Part shown: positions 9,178 to 17,102 of the stretch, piece by piece
Position numbering within the stretch: the first letter of the stretch is position 1
Layout: each line of letters begins with the position of its first letter
The notes under the pieces: generated by a model
Told to the model about the DNA's origin: nothing
The model's database searches: none
The model's input: only the letters and a program-made list of their open reading frames with translations
Position numbers and translations under genes: made by a program
Source of the DNA: Saprospiraceae bacterium
Lineage (GTDB): Bacteria; Bacteroidota; Bacteroidia; Chitinophagales; Saprospiraceae
NCBI GenBank assembly: GCA_020629715.1
Contig: JAHDCU010000007.1
Coordinates: 1-64,000, forward strand
Reading direction: 5' to 3'
Length of the DNA stretch: 64,000 nt

Positions 9178-10155
9178 ATGCAGCATGAGCACGGCAGAGC
9201 AGTTGAAAATGGATCAGGTGGATTTCTCTATGAGTATCACCTCAAAGACCATCTGGGCAATACTCGTATACGCTTTGCCGACATCAATGGAGATCACATG
9301 ATCGATCCGAATGAATCGCCAGGAAATCCTGCTGAAGTGCTTTCCATAGAATCGCATTACCCATTCGGATTGAAGCATCGTCACGCTTCTCAAACCTTTA
9401 CTGAACTTTCTACTGCTACAAATAGCAGGTATGGGTATAATGGCAAGGAACTTGTACCAGAACTTGATCTTAACTGGATGCCGTATGGAAAGAGAATGTT
9501 TGATCCTGCCACATCAAGATTTATTTCGGTAGACCCTATTGCAGAGGACTTTGCATGGGTCAGTCCATATAACTATGCAGAAAATGAACCCATTGCTAAT
9601 ATTGATTTGCATGGATTGCAGAAAATTCCATACTATCTCAAAGCAGAAGCAAATAAGTATTTAGGACAATTTAATAAAACTACGAATTCTAATATTCCAT
9701 TAACAGGAAATGTCAATTATGCTCCTCTTAGAAGTGTTAGCAATAAAGAAGCAGCTCAAACAGTTCAATTAACTGGAACGGTAGTTGAAGCAGTAGGTTT
9801 AATAGCATCGTTTGTTGCACCTCCTGCAGGTGCTGCGATTGCGGGTGTAGGGAAAGCACTACAAATTGGTGGTACTACTTTAGTGGCTGGAGCCGAAATT
9901 CAGAAACAAGGTGAGATATCAAATTCTACTAAAGTAGATCTCATATTCGATGTAGCAGGTTCGGCACTTCCTGGACCTCTTGATAAAGTCATAGATAATA
10001 CTACTTTGGAACAACCTGTTAAAGACCTGACTAAATCATCTGTAAATTCAGTTACAACAGCATTAACTAAAGTTGCTCAAGAAGGAATTAAGGAGAAAAT
10101 AGAACAAAACGAAATAGAGAACTGTCAAGAAAAATGTCAAGAAAATGATAATTAG
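9178..10155 (+). CDS. Displaced (orphan) Rhs tip: core end plus alternative C-terminal domain
   Basis: A 325-residue frame repeating the last core segment of the upstream Rhs protein (residues 1-148, to DLHGLQ at 143-148) and then carrying an unrelated C-terminal domain (149-325). The domain has a long Ala/Gly/Val-rich hydrophobic stretch around 'GLIASFVAPPAGAAIAG' that could insert in or contact a membrane, and a charged tail ending in two cysteines (NCQEKCQ). There is no signal peptide. A TAA separates it from the rest of the duplicated core, so it is either silent until recombined onto the full gene or translated from the ATG that matches the internal Met at 7124. This is the arrangement known as orphan rhs-CT or CDI orphan modules. 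The tip activity is not recognised. Confidence 0.75.
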   Translation: MQHEHGRAVENGSGGFLYEYHLKDHLGNTRIRFADINGDHMIDPNESPGNPAEVLSIESHYPFGLKHRHASQTFTELSTATNSRYGYNGKELVPELDLNWMPYGKRMFDPATSRFISVDPIAEDFAWVSPYNYAENEPIANIDLHGLQKIPYYLKAEANKYLGQFNKTTNSNIPLTGNVNYAPLRSVSNKEAAQTVQLTGTVVEAVGLIASFVAPPAGAAIAGVGKALQIGGTTLVAGAEIQKQGEISNSTKVDLIFDVAGSALPGPLDKVIDNTTLEQPVKDLTKSSVNSVTTALTKVAQEGIKEKIEQNEIENCQEKCQENDN

Positions 10156-10315
10156 AGTTATTGGGTTACTTTGTATAATTGCTGGGATTCTTTTCGGCAA
10201 ATGGGCGTATAAAAATCGAGAATGGGAAGGTTTTGCAATTTACAGTACGATTAGAAATTATTGCGGTGCTTTTGGATTAGTTCTTTTGGGAATTATACTT
10301 CTTTTCGATCTATGA
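10145..10315 (+). CDS. Small two-helix membrane protein
   Basis: A 56-residue frame starting at ATG 10145, inside the last codons of the orphan Rhs tip (11-nt overlap), and ending TGA at 10313-10315, where it overlaps the next ATG by 4 nt. It has two hydrophobic segments (about 3-18 'IRVIGLLCIIAGILFG' and about 41-55 'GAFGLVLLGIILLF') joined by a short charged loop. The tight overlaps on both sides argue that it is a real member of a three-gene unit. Its position directly after a polymorphic tip is that of an immunity or accessory gene; the function is inferred from place only. Confidence 0.6.
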   Translation: MIIRVIGLLCIIAGILFGKWAYKNREWEGFAIYSTIRNYCGAFGLVLLGIILLFDL

Positions 10316-10890
10316 AAGCAATTTTGATAAGTACTTTAATATTACTGGGATTCTTTGCTAAATCGCAATCAGAATTCTTTGAAGGAATCATTAAATACAA
10401 TATTGAAATCCCTGACAGGGACGTATCTACACTTCATTACTATATCAAGGATACTTTATATCGATTCGATATTTCAGCAGATGAACACGTCATCGAAATT
10501 TATAATGGGGGAGATTCCATATTATGGCTTATGAATTCAACTAATCAATATTCGCAACCATTAGCTGAGCTTGAATCTACTTTAATTAGTTATAAAAAGA
10601 AAAAAGAAAAACGACAAATCATGGGTTATTGGTGTAATAGTGTGGATTTTATATATGATGACAAAACAGTACGTCACTGGTACCAAGATAGCTTATCAAT
10701 TGATAAATCTTTATTCTCTAAAAGTAAAAGCAACTACTCAGCTACGATGTCTATTAAAGGTGCAATATCTCTTGGTATTGAAGAAATCTATGATAATTAC
10801 TCAATTCGTATGACAGCTTATCATATAAAACGAAAAGAATTGACCTTGGATTCATTCATGATTAATAAAATCTTAGAATCAAAGCTGTAA
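10312..10890 (+). CDS. Secreted hypothetical protein of the orphan Rhs unit
   Basis: A 192-residue protein with a clear signal peptide (MKAILISTLILLGFFAKSQS, cleavage near residue 20), then a beta-rich mature part beginning 'EFFEGIIKYNIEI'. The opening resembles the many small Bacteroidota exported proteins that start with an 'EG.I.Y' strand, but I cannot name a family. I chose ATG 10312 rather than an upstream TTG at 10261, because it gives the signal peptide and an ATGA overlap with the small membrane protein. It is the third gene of the unit led by the orphan Rhs tip and a possible periplasmic immunity candidate (inference). Confidence 0.65.
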   Translation: MKAILISTLILLGFFAKSQSEFFEGIIKYNIEIPDRDVSTLHYYIKDTLYRFDISADEHVIEIYNGGDSILWLMNSTNQYSQPLAELESTLISYKKKKEKRQIMGYWCNSVDFIYDDKTVRHWYQDSLSIDKSLFSKSKSNYSATMSIKGAISLGIEEIYDNYSIRMTAYHIKRKELTLDSFMINKILESKL

Positions 10891-11022
10891 TTTTTATTCC
10901 TTATATTTGAACACTCATGATAAATCTTAATGGCTAGTTTAAAACTTAGTTTTATATTATTGTTAAGAAGTTTCTCTAAAGGGTTGGAGATAACGTTATA
11001 AATTTATTTAATGTGACATTTA

Positions 11023-11253
11023 GTGCTATTGTATGACGGAAATGAAAGTATCATTCATGATGAAAATTTTCAAATCAAAGGAATTTCCATTCCGATAAGA
11101 AATAGAGAGTTTTACATTCTGACAATTGAGGTATTGCATCCTACAATGAAGGAACGGAAAAGACCATTCCTTCCAATAAAAATAGATGATTACGGTATGG
11201 TCGCATATTATGATTGGCTCACCAAAGCATGCTTTTCTCAAATTAATATTTGA
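11023..11253 (+). CDS. Hypothetical short frame, possibly a gene fragment
   Basis: A 76-codon frame with a GTG start at 11023 preceded closely by an in-frame TGA. The product is neither a membrane protein nor secreted and resembles no family I know ('PIRNREFYILTIEVLHPTM'). No good ribosome-binding site or promoter is visible, and an equally long frame runs on the other strand over the same bases. It may be the remnant of an immunity-type gene belonging to the rhs locus. Weakly supported. Confidence 0.3.
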   Translation: MLLYDGNESIIHDENFQIKGISIPIRNREFYILTIEVLHPTMKERKRPFLPIKIDDYGMVAYYDWLTKACFSQINI

Positions 11254-11406
11254 CCTGTTCATGTTTAGGTCAATAGAATGACAAAAATATAAGCAACAGC
11301 TCTTAACATCTAGTTTATAGTCTCCAAAACCTAGATGAGATACTTTATAAATCAGTATCTGGTATTGAACTAGTAAAGTTAAATTCTAATCGAAAAGAAA
11401 ATTATA

Positions 11407-12876
11407 GTGAAAGAAGAAAAACAAATACAATTAGCCTTTACGAACAAAGAAGATGAAGAGTATGTCCTAAAGTTTAAATCAATATATGAACACAAACACC
11501 TATTAATTGGTGCAAAAAAAGAAATCCTAAAGGACAAGTTTAAAGATGACATAAAATTATGCAGGTTCTGTTCAAAAAGTGAAACAGAAGTATCATTTAA
11601 GCAGGTTACCCACGTTATTCCACAGCTTTTAAAAAAAGCCAAACCAATTTCAAATTTTGAATGTGATGAGTGCAATGCTAAATTCAGTAAATTTGAAACT
11701 GACTTTTCTAACTACTACTTACTTCACAGGGCTATGTTTGGACATACTAAAAAAAGTGGTGGAATTGCGAAGTTAAAAACAAAAGATGGCGTAGAAATAC
11801 AAGGCGTAAGGAAAACAAAAGAAAATTTAAAACAATTTAATTTATCTGAAGAAGAAGCTGAGCAATTTTTAAACTCAAACCATAAGTTGGTAAGGTTACT
11901 CGCTGATGAAGAGGACGAAGGAATTAATGTTTCTGATAACGGAGACATAATTAGTATTGAAGTTGTAAGACCTACATATAAACCTCTCAATGTATATAGA
12001 ACATTTCTAAAAATTGCACTTTCTATGATCCCTCAAGATGAGTATCAGCATTATAAAAGCATGCTGAATATTCTTAACAATGACTATGAGGATATGCAAC
12101 CAGAACTATTTTGTTTTTTACAACATATTCTGCCTAAATACAATAGCTATTTTAGTATTCCAATGGTAGCACATTGGAACAGAAGCGAGGACGATGAGAA
12201 ACAACCTCAAAAAGTATTTGCATTATACATGGACAATAAAATTTTGCAAATCCCTATATTTTCTGATAACGATTTTGATAGAATATTTGTAAAAGGTGAG
12301 AAATATACCATACCAACAGTTCCTGCTATTTTAAACCCAATTGTATTAATAAACAATGACCAAGATTTCGAATTTCATAAGGAACTAAGTTCTTTGAAAT
12401 TTCAACATATTGATTTTAGCGGAATCGATAAAGTAAAGGGCGAAAAAGACCAGATCACCATCACCAAAGATTTTAATATTAGAGTTGAAACTAAGAATAT
12501 TTCGATAATCGAATCTGAAGAAATTGAAGAATTTTTAGAAGAGCAACTCTGGGGGTTCAATTTATTTCCTGAGTTTATAGAATATAACAAAGTTGATCTG
12601 AAAATAATTTTTATACTTAAAATACCAATTGATAATACCAAATATGTACATATTAAGTCAGGTAGCTTTTATCAAATTGAAAACTCTAATAAAAAAGACA
12701 TAGTAAAAGATCTAGGATTTATTGCTGATTTACTGGCAGCATCTATGGAACATACTTATAAAATGTTCCTGCAGAAATTCCCTCAATATGATAAAATTGA
12801 AGTAAGATCTTTTAGTAAAATTCATTTTCATTCTCATATAGAAGATCAACTAAAAGAAAAAGGTCTTCTTGAATAA
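11407..12876 (+). CDS. HNH endonuclease-like protein
   Basis: A 489-residue protein with an N-terminal treble-clef/HNH-type zinc module: CRFC (C52, C55), THVIP (H69) and CDECN (C86, C89, N90), the layout of the 'HNH endonuclease 5' family. The remaining 380 residues are soluble, Lys/Glu/Ile-rich and unrecognised. It starts at GTG 11407. The gene stands alone, is visibly more A+T-rich than the housekeeping genes that follow, and lies between the rhs units and the tRNA. HNH proteins of this size in accessory DNA are often restriction or phage-defence nucleases; here that is inference. The catalytic His and Asn are present, so activity is plausible. Confidence 0.65.
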   Translation: MKEEKQIQLAFTNKEDEEYVLKFKSIYEHKHLLIGAKKEILKDKFKDDIKLCRFCSKSETEVSFKQVTHVIPQLLKKAKPISNFECDECNAKFSKFETDFSNYYLLHRAMFGHTKKSGGIAKLKTKDGVEIQGVRKTKENLKQFNLSEEEAEQFLNSNHKLVRLLADEEDEGINVSDNGDIISIEVVRPTYKPLNVYRTFLKIALSMIPQDEYQHYKSMLNILNNDYEDMQPELFCFLQHILPKYNSYFSIPMVAHWNRSEDDEKQPQKVFALYMDNKILQIPIFSDNDFDRIFVKGEKYTIPTVPAILNPIVLINNDQDFEFHKELSSLKFQHIDFSGIDKVKGEKDQITITKDFNIRVETKNISIIESEEIEEFLEEQLWGFNLFPEFIEYNKVDLKIIFILKIPIDNTKYVHIKSGSFYQIENSNKKDIVKDLGFIADLLAASMEHTYKMFLQKFPQYDKIEVRSFSKIHFHSHIEDQLKEKGLLE

Positions 12877-13023
12877 AGGAGGAAAGTATCTATAAATTAA
12901 TTGGATGAATATCTATAGTCTACTAAGTTGCACTCCTGACAGGGTCTAAAAATTGATTCTCCTCAAAGAAATAAAGAACGCCTTTAAACAGCATTTTCGC
13001 TTGCAAATTGCTTGCAAATAAAA

Positions 13024-13056
13024 AAGCACTTACGAAGATCAAATTCATAAGTGCTT
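13024..13056 (-). terminator. Rho-independent terminator of the tRNA gene
   Basis: AAGCACTTA at 13024-13032 is the exact reverse complement of TAAGTGCTT at 13048-13056 (9-bp stem, 15-nt loop). Read on the minus strand, the stem is followed by a run of T. It lies 12 nt past the tRNA 3' end. Confidence 0.8.
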
Positions 13057-13067
13057 GATTTACAGGG

Positions 13068-13141
13068 TGGGCCCACGAGGACTTGAACCTCGGACCACCT
13101 GATTATGAGTCAGGTGCTCTAACCAACTGAGCTATAGGCCC
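13068..13141 (-). tRNA. tRNA with CAT anticodon (Met or lysidine-type Ile2)
   Basis: On the minus strand a complete 74-nt cloverleaf folds: acceptor GGGCCTA/TGGGCCC, D-arm GCTC/GAGC, anticodon stem CCTGA/TCAGG with loop CTCATAA (anticodon CAT), T-arm CGAGG/CCTCG with TTCAAGT, and discriminator A. CCA is not encoded (CCC T follows). CAT fits elongator Met or the tRNA-Ile2 whose C34 is changed to lysidine; the GGGCC acceptor and TTCAAGT loop lean towards Ile2, but this cannot be settled by eye. The 1-72 pair is G-C, so it is not a typical initiator. Confidence 0.93.
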
Positions 13142-13159
13142 TGCTTTTAGAAAGCTCCG

Positions 13160-13167
13160 CAAAGTTA
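13160..13167 (-). promoter_or_regulatory. -7 box of the tRNA promoter
   Basis: On the minus strand TAACTTTG matches the Bacteroidota -7 consensus TAnnTTTG and ends 18 nt before the first tRNA base. The -33 element is weak. Confidence 0.5.
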
Positions 13168-13373
13168 CACCTTTGATTATTATATCACAGAATTTTTTAA
13201 GCTTTTAGAAAGACAAATATTATGCTATTTGTGCATTAAAAATAAACAACTGATTATCAACAATTTAAATATGCTTGTTCATCCCTTCGACATAAAACTT
13301 TGAGGATTCATTTTTTCCTACTCCCATACTATGAATGTTAAGATGGCATAATTTCTGCACCAGAATGAGTATT

Positions 13374-13715
13374 ATGAATATCGAGAAAATCAATAGAAAA
13401 CACTTTGTAGAGACGGATATGTTTTATCGTGTAGGATATGGTCTTACCTCTAAGATGCTATCTTTCGACAGTGGTACTATGCATCTCGAGGTAGTCATTG
13501 GTAAGAAATGGAAAAAAAGTTATAGTGCTACGGCATTAGAACTTGCACATTGCTGGAAATCATCTCATCCAGAGCTAAGCCATGCAGTAGCATGTAAAGT
13601 TTATATCATTGATGCCAAAACATACAACTACAAAAAACATCTCATTCATGTAGGCATAAAGCCTGGCTATGATGCTAAAAAAGGTGTTTTATTCAACAAG
13701 AATATGCTCAACTAG
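13374..13715 (+). CDS. Hypothetical protein
   Basis: A soluble, basic protein of about 113 residues that I do not recognise. It has no signal peptide or membrane segment. I place the start at ATG 13374 (MNIEKINRKHF) because the upstream in-frame ATGs at 13335 and 13365 add a low-quality, Trp/Cys-rich N-terminus; no strong ribosome-binding site separates the three. It stands alone between the tRNA and the secreted nuclease gene on the same strand. Confidence 0.55.
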   Translation: MNIEKINRKHFVETDMFYRVGYGLTSKMLSFDSGTMHLEVVIGKKWKKSYSATALELAHCWKSSHPELSHAVACKVYIIDAKTYNYKKHLIHVGIKPGYDAKKGVLFNKNMLN

Positions 13716-13770
13716 CATTTATTCGACTTTCTTCACATCTATTGCTTCATGATCGTCTTATCTTTATGGT

Positions 13771-14850
13771 ATGAAGATACTATTCAGTATAGCAGCATTC
13801 TTTTTATCTATTTCTATCACGATATGCCAATATGACCATATACATGTGGAGTCTAATCTCTCCGGCAATGAATTATTGGACGTATTAGCTGATGATTATA
13901 AAACGAATACCGTCATGTCTTATGGCGATGCACGTGATACCCTGTACAAAGTAGTTTATCTAGAAGGCGGTCAGGTATCAGGTATATATTCAGGACATAG
14001 TATTGCTCTACCAGATGATGTTTCCCCTAGGACATTTCTTTTTATGGGGGGAGCAGACTATGGTATAAATGCCGAACATAGCTATCCTCAAAGCAAGGGA
14101 GCTGGAGAGGGAAATCCGCGTAGTGACATGCATCATCTCTTCCCTTCAGCAGTAATCGTCAATGGTGAACGAAGCAGTAATCCATTCGCAGAAATTGCTG
14201 ACAATCAAACGGACCGATGGTATTTTGAAGATGAGATTCTCAATTTCATACCCGTCAATAATATTGACAGCTATAGCGAGAGCACCGATACACGATTTGA
14301 ACCTAGAGAATCCGTAAAAGGTAATATCGCTAGGGCGATCATGTACTTCTATACCATGTATCAAGATCAAGCCGATAATGCTGATCCTGATTTTTTTTGG
14401 AATCAAATCGATCAGTTGTGTGAGTGGCACTATGCCGATCCTGTGGACTCTCTCGAATGGTTACGTACCTTTAGGATAGCTAAGTATCAAGATGATTTAG
14501 CAAATCCATTCATCCTAGATTGCAGCCTTGCCGGTCGTACATATTGTGATGAAGTCGCAGATGTATGCCAGGAGTTTATCAATACTAACGTGATCGATCT
14601 CGAAGTCAATACAATCTCTTTCGATATTATCCCTAATCCCGCAAATAGTAGGATTGAGATCCATCTTGGTGATACTGATTTTATCCAAGCTGAGCTCATC
14701 ATTAGAGATATGCTTGGACAGGAAGTGCTGGTACATAAACTTCAGTATGATGCAAATGAAATTGATATTTCAGCACTTCCTTCGGGAAATTATATTTCTT
14801 CCCTACTCCTAGATGATCAAATATCTTCTAGAGTGCTCAGTATAGAATAG
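13771..14850 (+). CDS. Secreted endonuclease I with T9SS sorting domain
   Basis: A 359-residue extracellular nuclease. It has a signal peptide (about 1-19, ending ITICQ), an endonuclease I domain (about 25-265) with the family's His-metal core 'NAEHSYPQS' and 'RSDMHHLFPS', then a C-terminal T9SS type A sorting domain (about 285-359: 'IIPNPANSRIEI', 'DMLGQEVL', 'LPSGNYIS'). It probably degrades DNA outside the cell for phosphate or nucleotide supply. The dinB stop-to-start spacing is only 6 nt, so dinB is probably co-transcribed although the functions differ. Confidence 0.92.
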   Translation: MKILFSIAAFFLSISITICQYDHIHVESNLSGNELLDVLADDYKTNTVMSYGDARDTLYKVVYLEGGQVSGIYSGHSIALPDDVSPRTFLFMGGADYGINAEHSYPQSKGAGEGNPRSDMHHLFPSAVIVNGERSSNPFAEIADNQTDRWYFEDEILNFIPVNNIDSYSESTDTRFEPRESVKGNIARAIMYFYTMYQDQADNADPDFFWNQIDQLCEWHYADPVDSLEWLRTFRIAKYQDDLANPFILDCSLAGRTYCDEVADVCQEFINTNVIDLEVNTISFDIIPNPANSRIEIHLGDTDFIQAELIIRDMLGQEVLVHKLQYDANEIDISALPSGNYISSLLLDDQISSRVLSIE

Positions 14851-14856
14851 CCATGC

Positions 14857-15915
14857 ATGAGAAAGATCATCCACATTGATATGGATGCCTTTTTCGCCTC
14901 CGTAGAGCAGCGAGATCATCCACAACTACGAGGAAAACCAATTGCTGTAGGAGGTAATGGAGGACGTGGTGTAGTAGCTGCAGCCAGCTATGAAGCCCGA
15001 AAATATGGCGTAAGATCAGCTATGCCATCACGATTAGCCAAACAAAAATGCCCTCATTTGATATTTGTACCACATCGTTTTGATGTTTACAAATCTGTAT
15101 CTCAAGAGATAAGAGATATTTTTTACCAGTATACTGATCTTGTGGAACCTCTTTCTCTCGATGAAGCATATCTCGATGTCACCATCAACAAACCTAACCA
15201 TAAATCTGCCATCTATATAGCAGAACAAATACGGAAAAAGATACTTCAACAGACTCAACTTACTGCAAGTGCTGGAGTATCCATCAATAAATTTTTAGCG
15301 AAGGTTGCCTCTGACATTAATAAACCTAACGGACTCAAGGTCATTCTACCAGTGGAGGTTGAAGATTTTATGAAAACTCTTCCCATTGAGAAATTTTTTG
15401 GAGTAGGAAAGGTGACAGCACAGCGACTGAAAGCACAAAATATACGTACAGGTGCAGATCTTCAAAAGTATACGCTTATCGAGCTAGTTGAGCTATTCGG
15501 TAAACTTGGTAAATATCTCTATGAAGTGATACATGGTAATGATCATCGAATAGTAAAAAGCAATCGTGTTCGTAAATCCTTTTCCATAGAACGTACATTC
15601 GATACCAATCTTGAAACTCAAAATCATATTGAGGCTAAAATCAAAGAACTTTGTCTTAAACTTCATACATCTATGGAAGACAAAGGTGTAAAAGGTAAGA
15701 CTATCAACCTAAAATTTAGATATGCAGATTTTACCACATATACTAGAACCAAAAGTTACTTAGACTTTATGGATGACTTGGACACATTGCAAAATACCGC
15801 ATGTGGACTTTTTATCAATGCTTGGGACGGTGAATCAAGCCTACGACTTATTGGTATCGGTTACTCTAAATTGAATACCGAAATACCGGAATCTCAACTA
15901 CAATTTCCATTTTAA
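14857..15915 (+). CDS. dinB: DNA polymerase IV (Y-family translesion polymerase)
   Basis: A 352-residue Y-family polymerase, the usual DinB length. The metal-binding acids are D8 (HIDMDAFFASVE) and D102/E103 (SLDEAYLDV). A helix-hairpin-helix segment 'GVGKVTAQRLKAQNI' and a little-finger domain follow. The last residues, SQLQFPF, fit a C-terminal sliding-clamp-binding motif. It bypasses damaged template bases. The ATG at 14857 is 6 nt after the nuclease stop; another ATG at 14853 is out of frame. Confidence 0.96.
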   Translation: MRKIIHIDMDAFFASVEQRDHPQLRGKPIAVGGNGGRGVVAAASYEARKYGVRSAMPSRLAKQKCPHLIFVPHRFDVYKSVSQEIRDIFYQYTDLVEPLSLDEAYLDVTINKPNHKSAIYIAEQIRKKILQQTQLTASAGVSINKFLAKVASDINKPNGLKVILPVEVEDFMKTLPIEKFFGVGKVTAQRLKAQNIRTGADLQKYTLIELVELFGKLGKYLYEVIHGNDHRIVKSNRVRKSFSIERTFDTNLETQNHIEAKIKELCLKLHTSMEDKGVKGKTINLKFRYADFTTYTRTKSYLDFMDDLDTLQNTACGLFINAWDGESSLRLIGIGYSKLNTEIPESQLQFPF

Positions 15916-15943
15916 AAACGTTTATTTGTAGAAATATTTCAAC

Positions 15944-16390
15944 ATGAAAAATATACTACTACTTCTTCTGCTTTCTACCCTACTCATATCATGTTCAGGT
16001 AATCAATTTGAAGAAGATATAGAAGCAATCGAAAATTATATCAGTAGCAACAACCTCACTTTTGATAAAACAGAGGAGTCTATCTACTATTCTATAGTTG
16101 AAAGTGGTAGTGAAGTAAGGCCTACTTTATCTAACTCAGTAGTCTGTCATTATAGAGGATATTATCTTGATGGCGAACAATTCGACTCATCATATGATCG
16201 AGGTATGACCTCAGAATTTGGATTAGCCAATGTCATTGAAGGATGGAGAATAGGCATGCAATTATTTGCAGAAGGTGATTCTGGTACTTTGATTATTCCT
16301 AGCGAACTCGGATATGGTGGTAATCCACCTCTAGGCATACGTGAAGATGCTGTACTTGTATTTGATATAGAACTATTTGAGGTCAAGTAA
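15944..16390 (+). CDS. FKBP-type peptidyl-prolyl isomerase lipoprotein
   Basis: A 148-residue exported isomerase. The N-terminus 'LLLLLLSTLLISCSGN' is a lipoprotein signal with acceptor Cys17. The FKBP domain (about 55-148) shows 'VCHYRGYYLDGEQFDSS', 'VIEGWRIGMQ' and 'SELGYGGNPP', with the hydrophobic pocket residues retained. It catalyses proline isomerisation in periplasmic or surface proteins. It lies 28 nt after dinB on the same strand and converges on the next gene. Confidence 0.92.
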   Translation: MKNILLLLLLSTLLISCSGNQFEEDIEAIENYISSNNLTFDKTEESIYYSIVESGSEVRPTLSNSVVCHYRGYYLDGEQFDSSYDRGMTSEFGLANVIEGWRIGMQLFAEGDSGTLIIPSELGYGGNPPLGIREDAVLVFDIELFEVK

Positions 16391-16409
16391 TGATTTGATC
16401 ATCTCTAGT

Positions 16410-16907
16410 CTACATCACTAAGTCAGCGGACCAAGATACGGAGGTTTTATTACCAAATTCATCTTCAAACTCAGCGTAGAAATTGTAAGTATCTCCAGGT
16501 TTGACTTCATAAAACTCACCCTGACCTAGGGCTATTTTGTCCACTCTATGCACAAAGTTTATAGTACCCTCACTATAGCCAAACTCTGTACCTTCATAGA
16601 TTATATTTTCACGTATTGTAGGGTCATCATTCACAAGAAAATAAATAACACCCTCCTGTATATAATTTTGATCTGTGATATCTATACTGATCTGAAATCC
16701 TGCAGCAATACTTAATGTATAATTGCCTCCATCTTGAATAGGACCTGAAAGATCACCATCCACAAATGGACTATCCACCCATCTAATATCTCTAAGTAAA
16801 GGACCTTCATTATCGATGGTTTCTATCTGGTTTGTTGGTTCGTCTTCAGTACAACTTATGAAACAGAATATCAATGAAAGGCTCACTATTAATTTGATTG
16901 TTTTCAT
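16410..16907 (-). CDS. Hypothetical lipoprotein
   Basis: A 165-residue lipoprotein with the lipobox 'LIFCFISCTED' (acceptor Cys19) followed by acidic residues, a feature linked to surface export in Bacteroidota. The mature part is acidic and beta-rich, with text such as 'NYTLSIAAGFQISIDITD' and 'GDTYNFYAEFEDEFGN', suggesting an immunoglobulin-like fold. No family recognised. It stands alone, converging on the FKBP gene. Confidence 0.75.
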   Translation of the reverse strand: MKTIKLIVSLSLIFCFISCTEDEPTNQIETIDNEGPLLRDIRWVDSPFVDGDLSGPIQDGGNYTLSIAAGFQISIDITDQNYIQEGVIYFLVNDDPTIRENIIYEGTEFGYSEGTINFVHRVDKIALGQGEFYEVKPGDTYNFYAEFEDEFGNKTSVSWSADLVM

Positions 16908-17055
16908 CTCTAGATAATATTTGAGTTCATTTTCAAAAACGCGATATGTTTTAAAAGGTTTGATTCATATCTCAAGACCATATTCTAAGAAATTAAAAAC
17001 CGCATTTAGGATTTTGCTAACAGCACCGCTGGAACTTACCATACTAAAGTGGACT

Positions 17056-17063
17056 TATTTTTG
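17056..17063 (+). promoter_or_regulatory. -7 box upstream of the S46 peptidase
   Basis: TATTTTTG matches TAnnTTTG. Transcription would begin near 17070, downstream of the upstream in-frame ATG at 17049, which supports the peptidase start at 17103. No clear -33 element. Confidence 0.4.
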
Positions 17064-17102
17064 ATATATACTTTTCGTACTAAAATGAAATATTTATACC
17101 AT

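Noticed and set aside
9178-10155. Ordinary full-length rhs gene
   Set aside because: It lacks a signal peptide and the YD shell; it covers only the core end and a tip.
11026-11262. Minus-strand frame covering the weak 11023 gene
   Set aside because: Equally long but with Cys/Ile-rich, non-protein-like composition; neither strand has strong support, so only the plus frame is listed, at low confidence.
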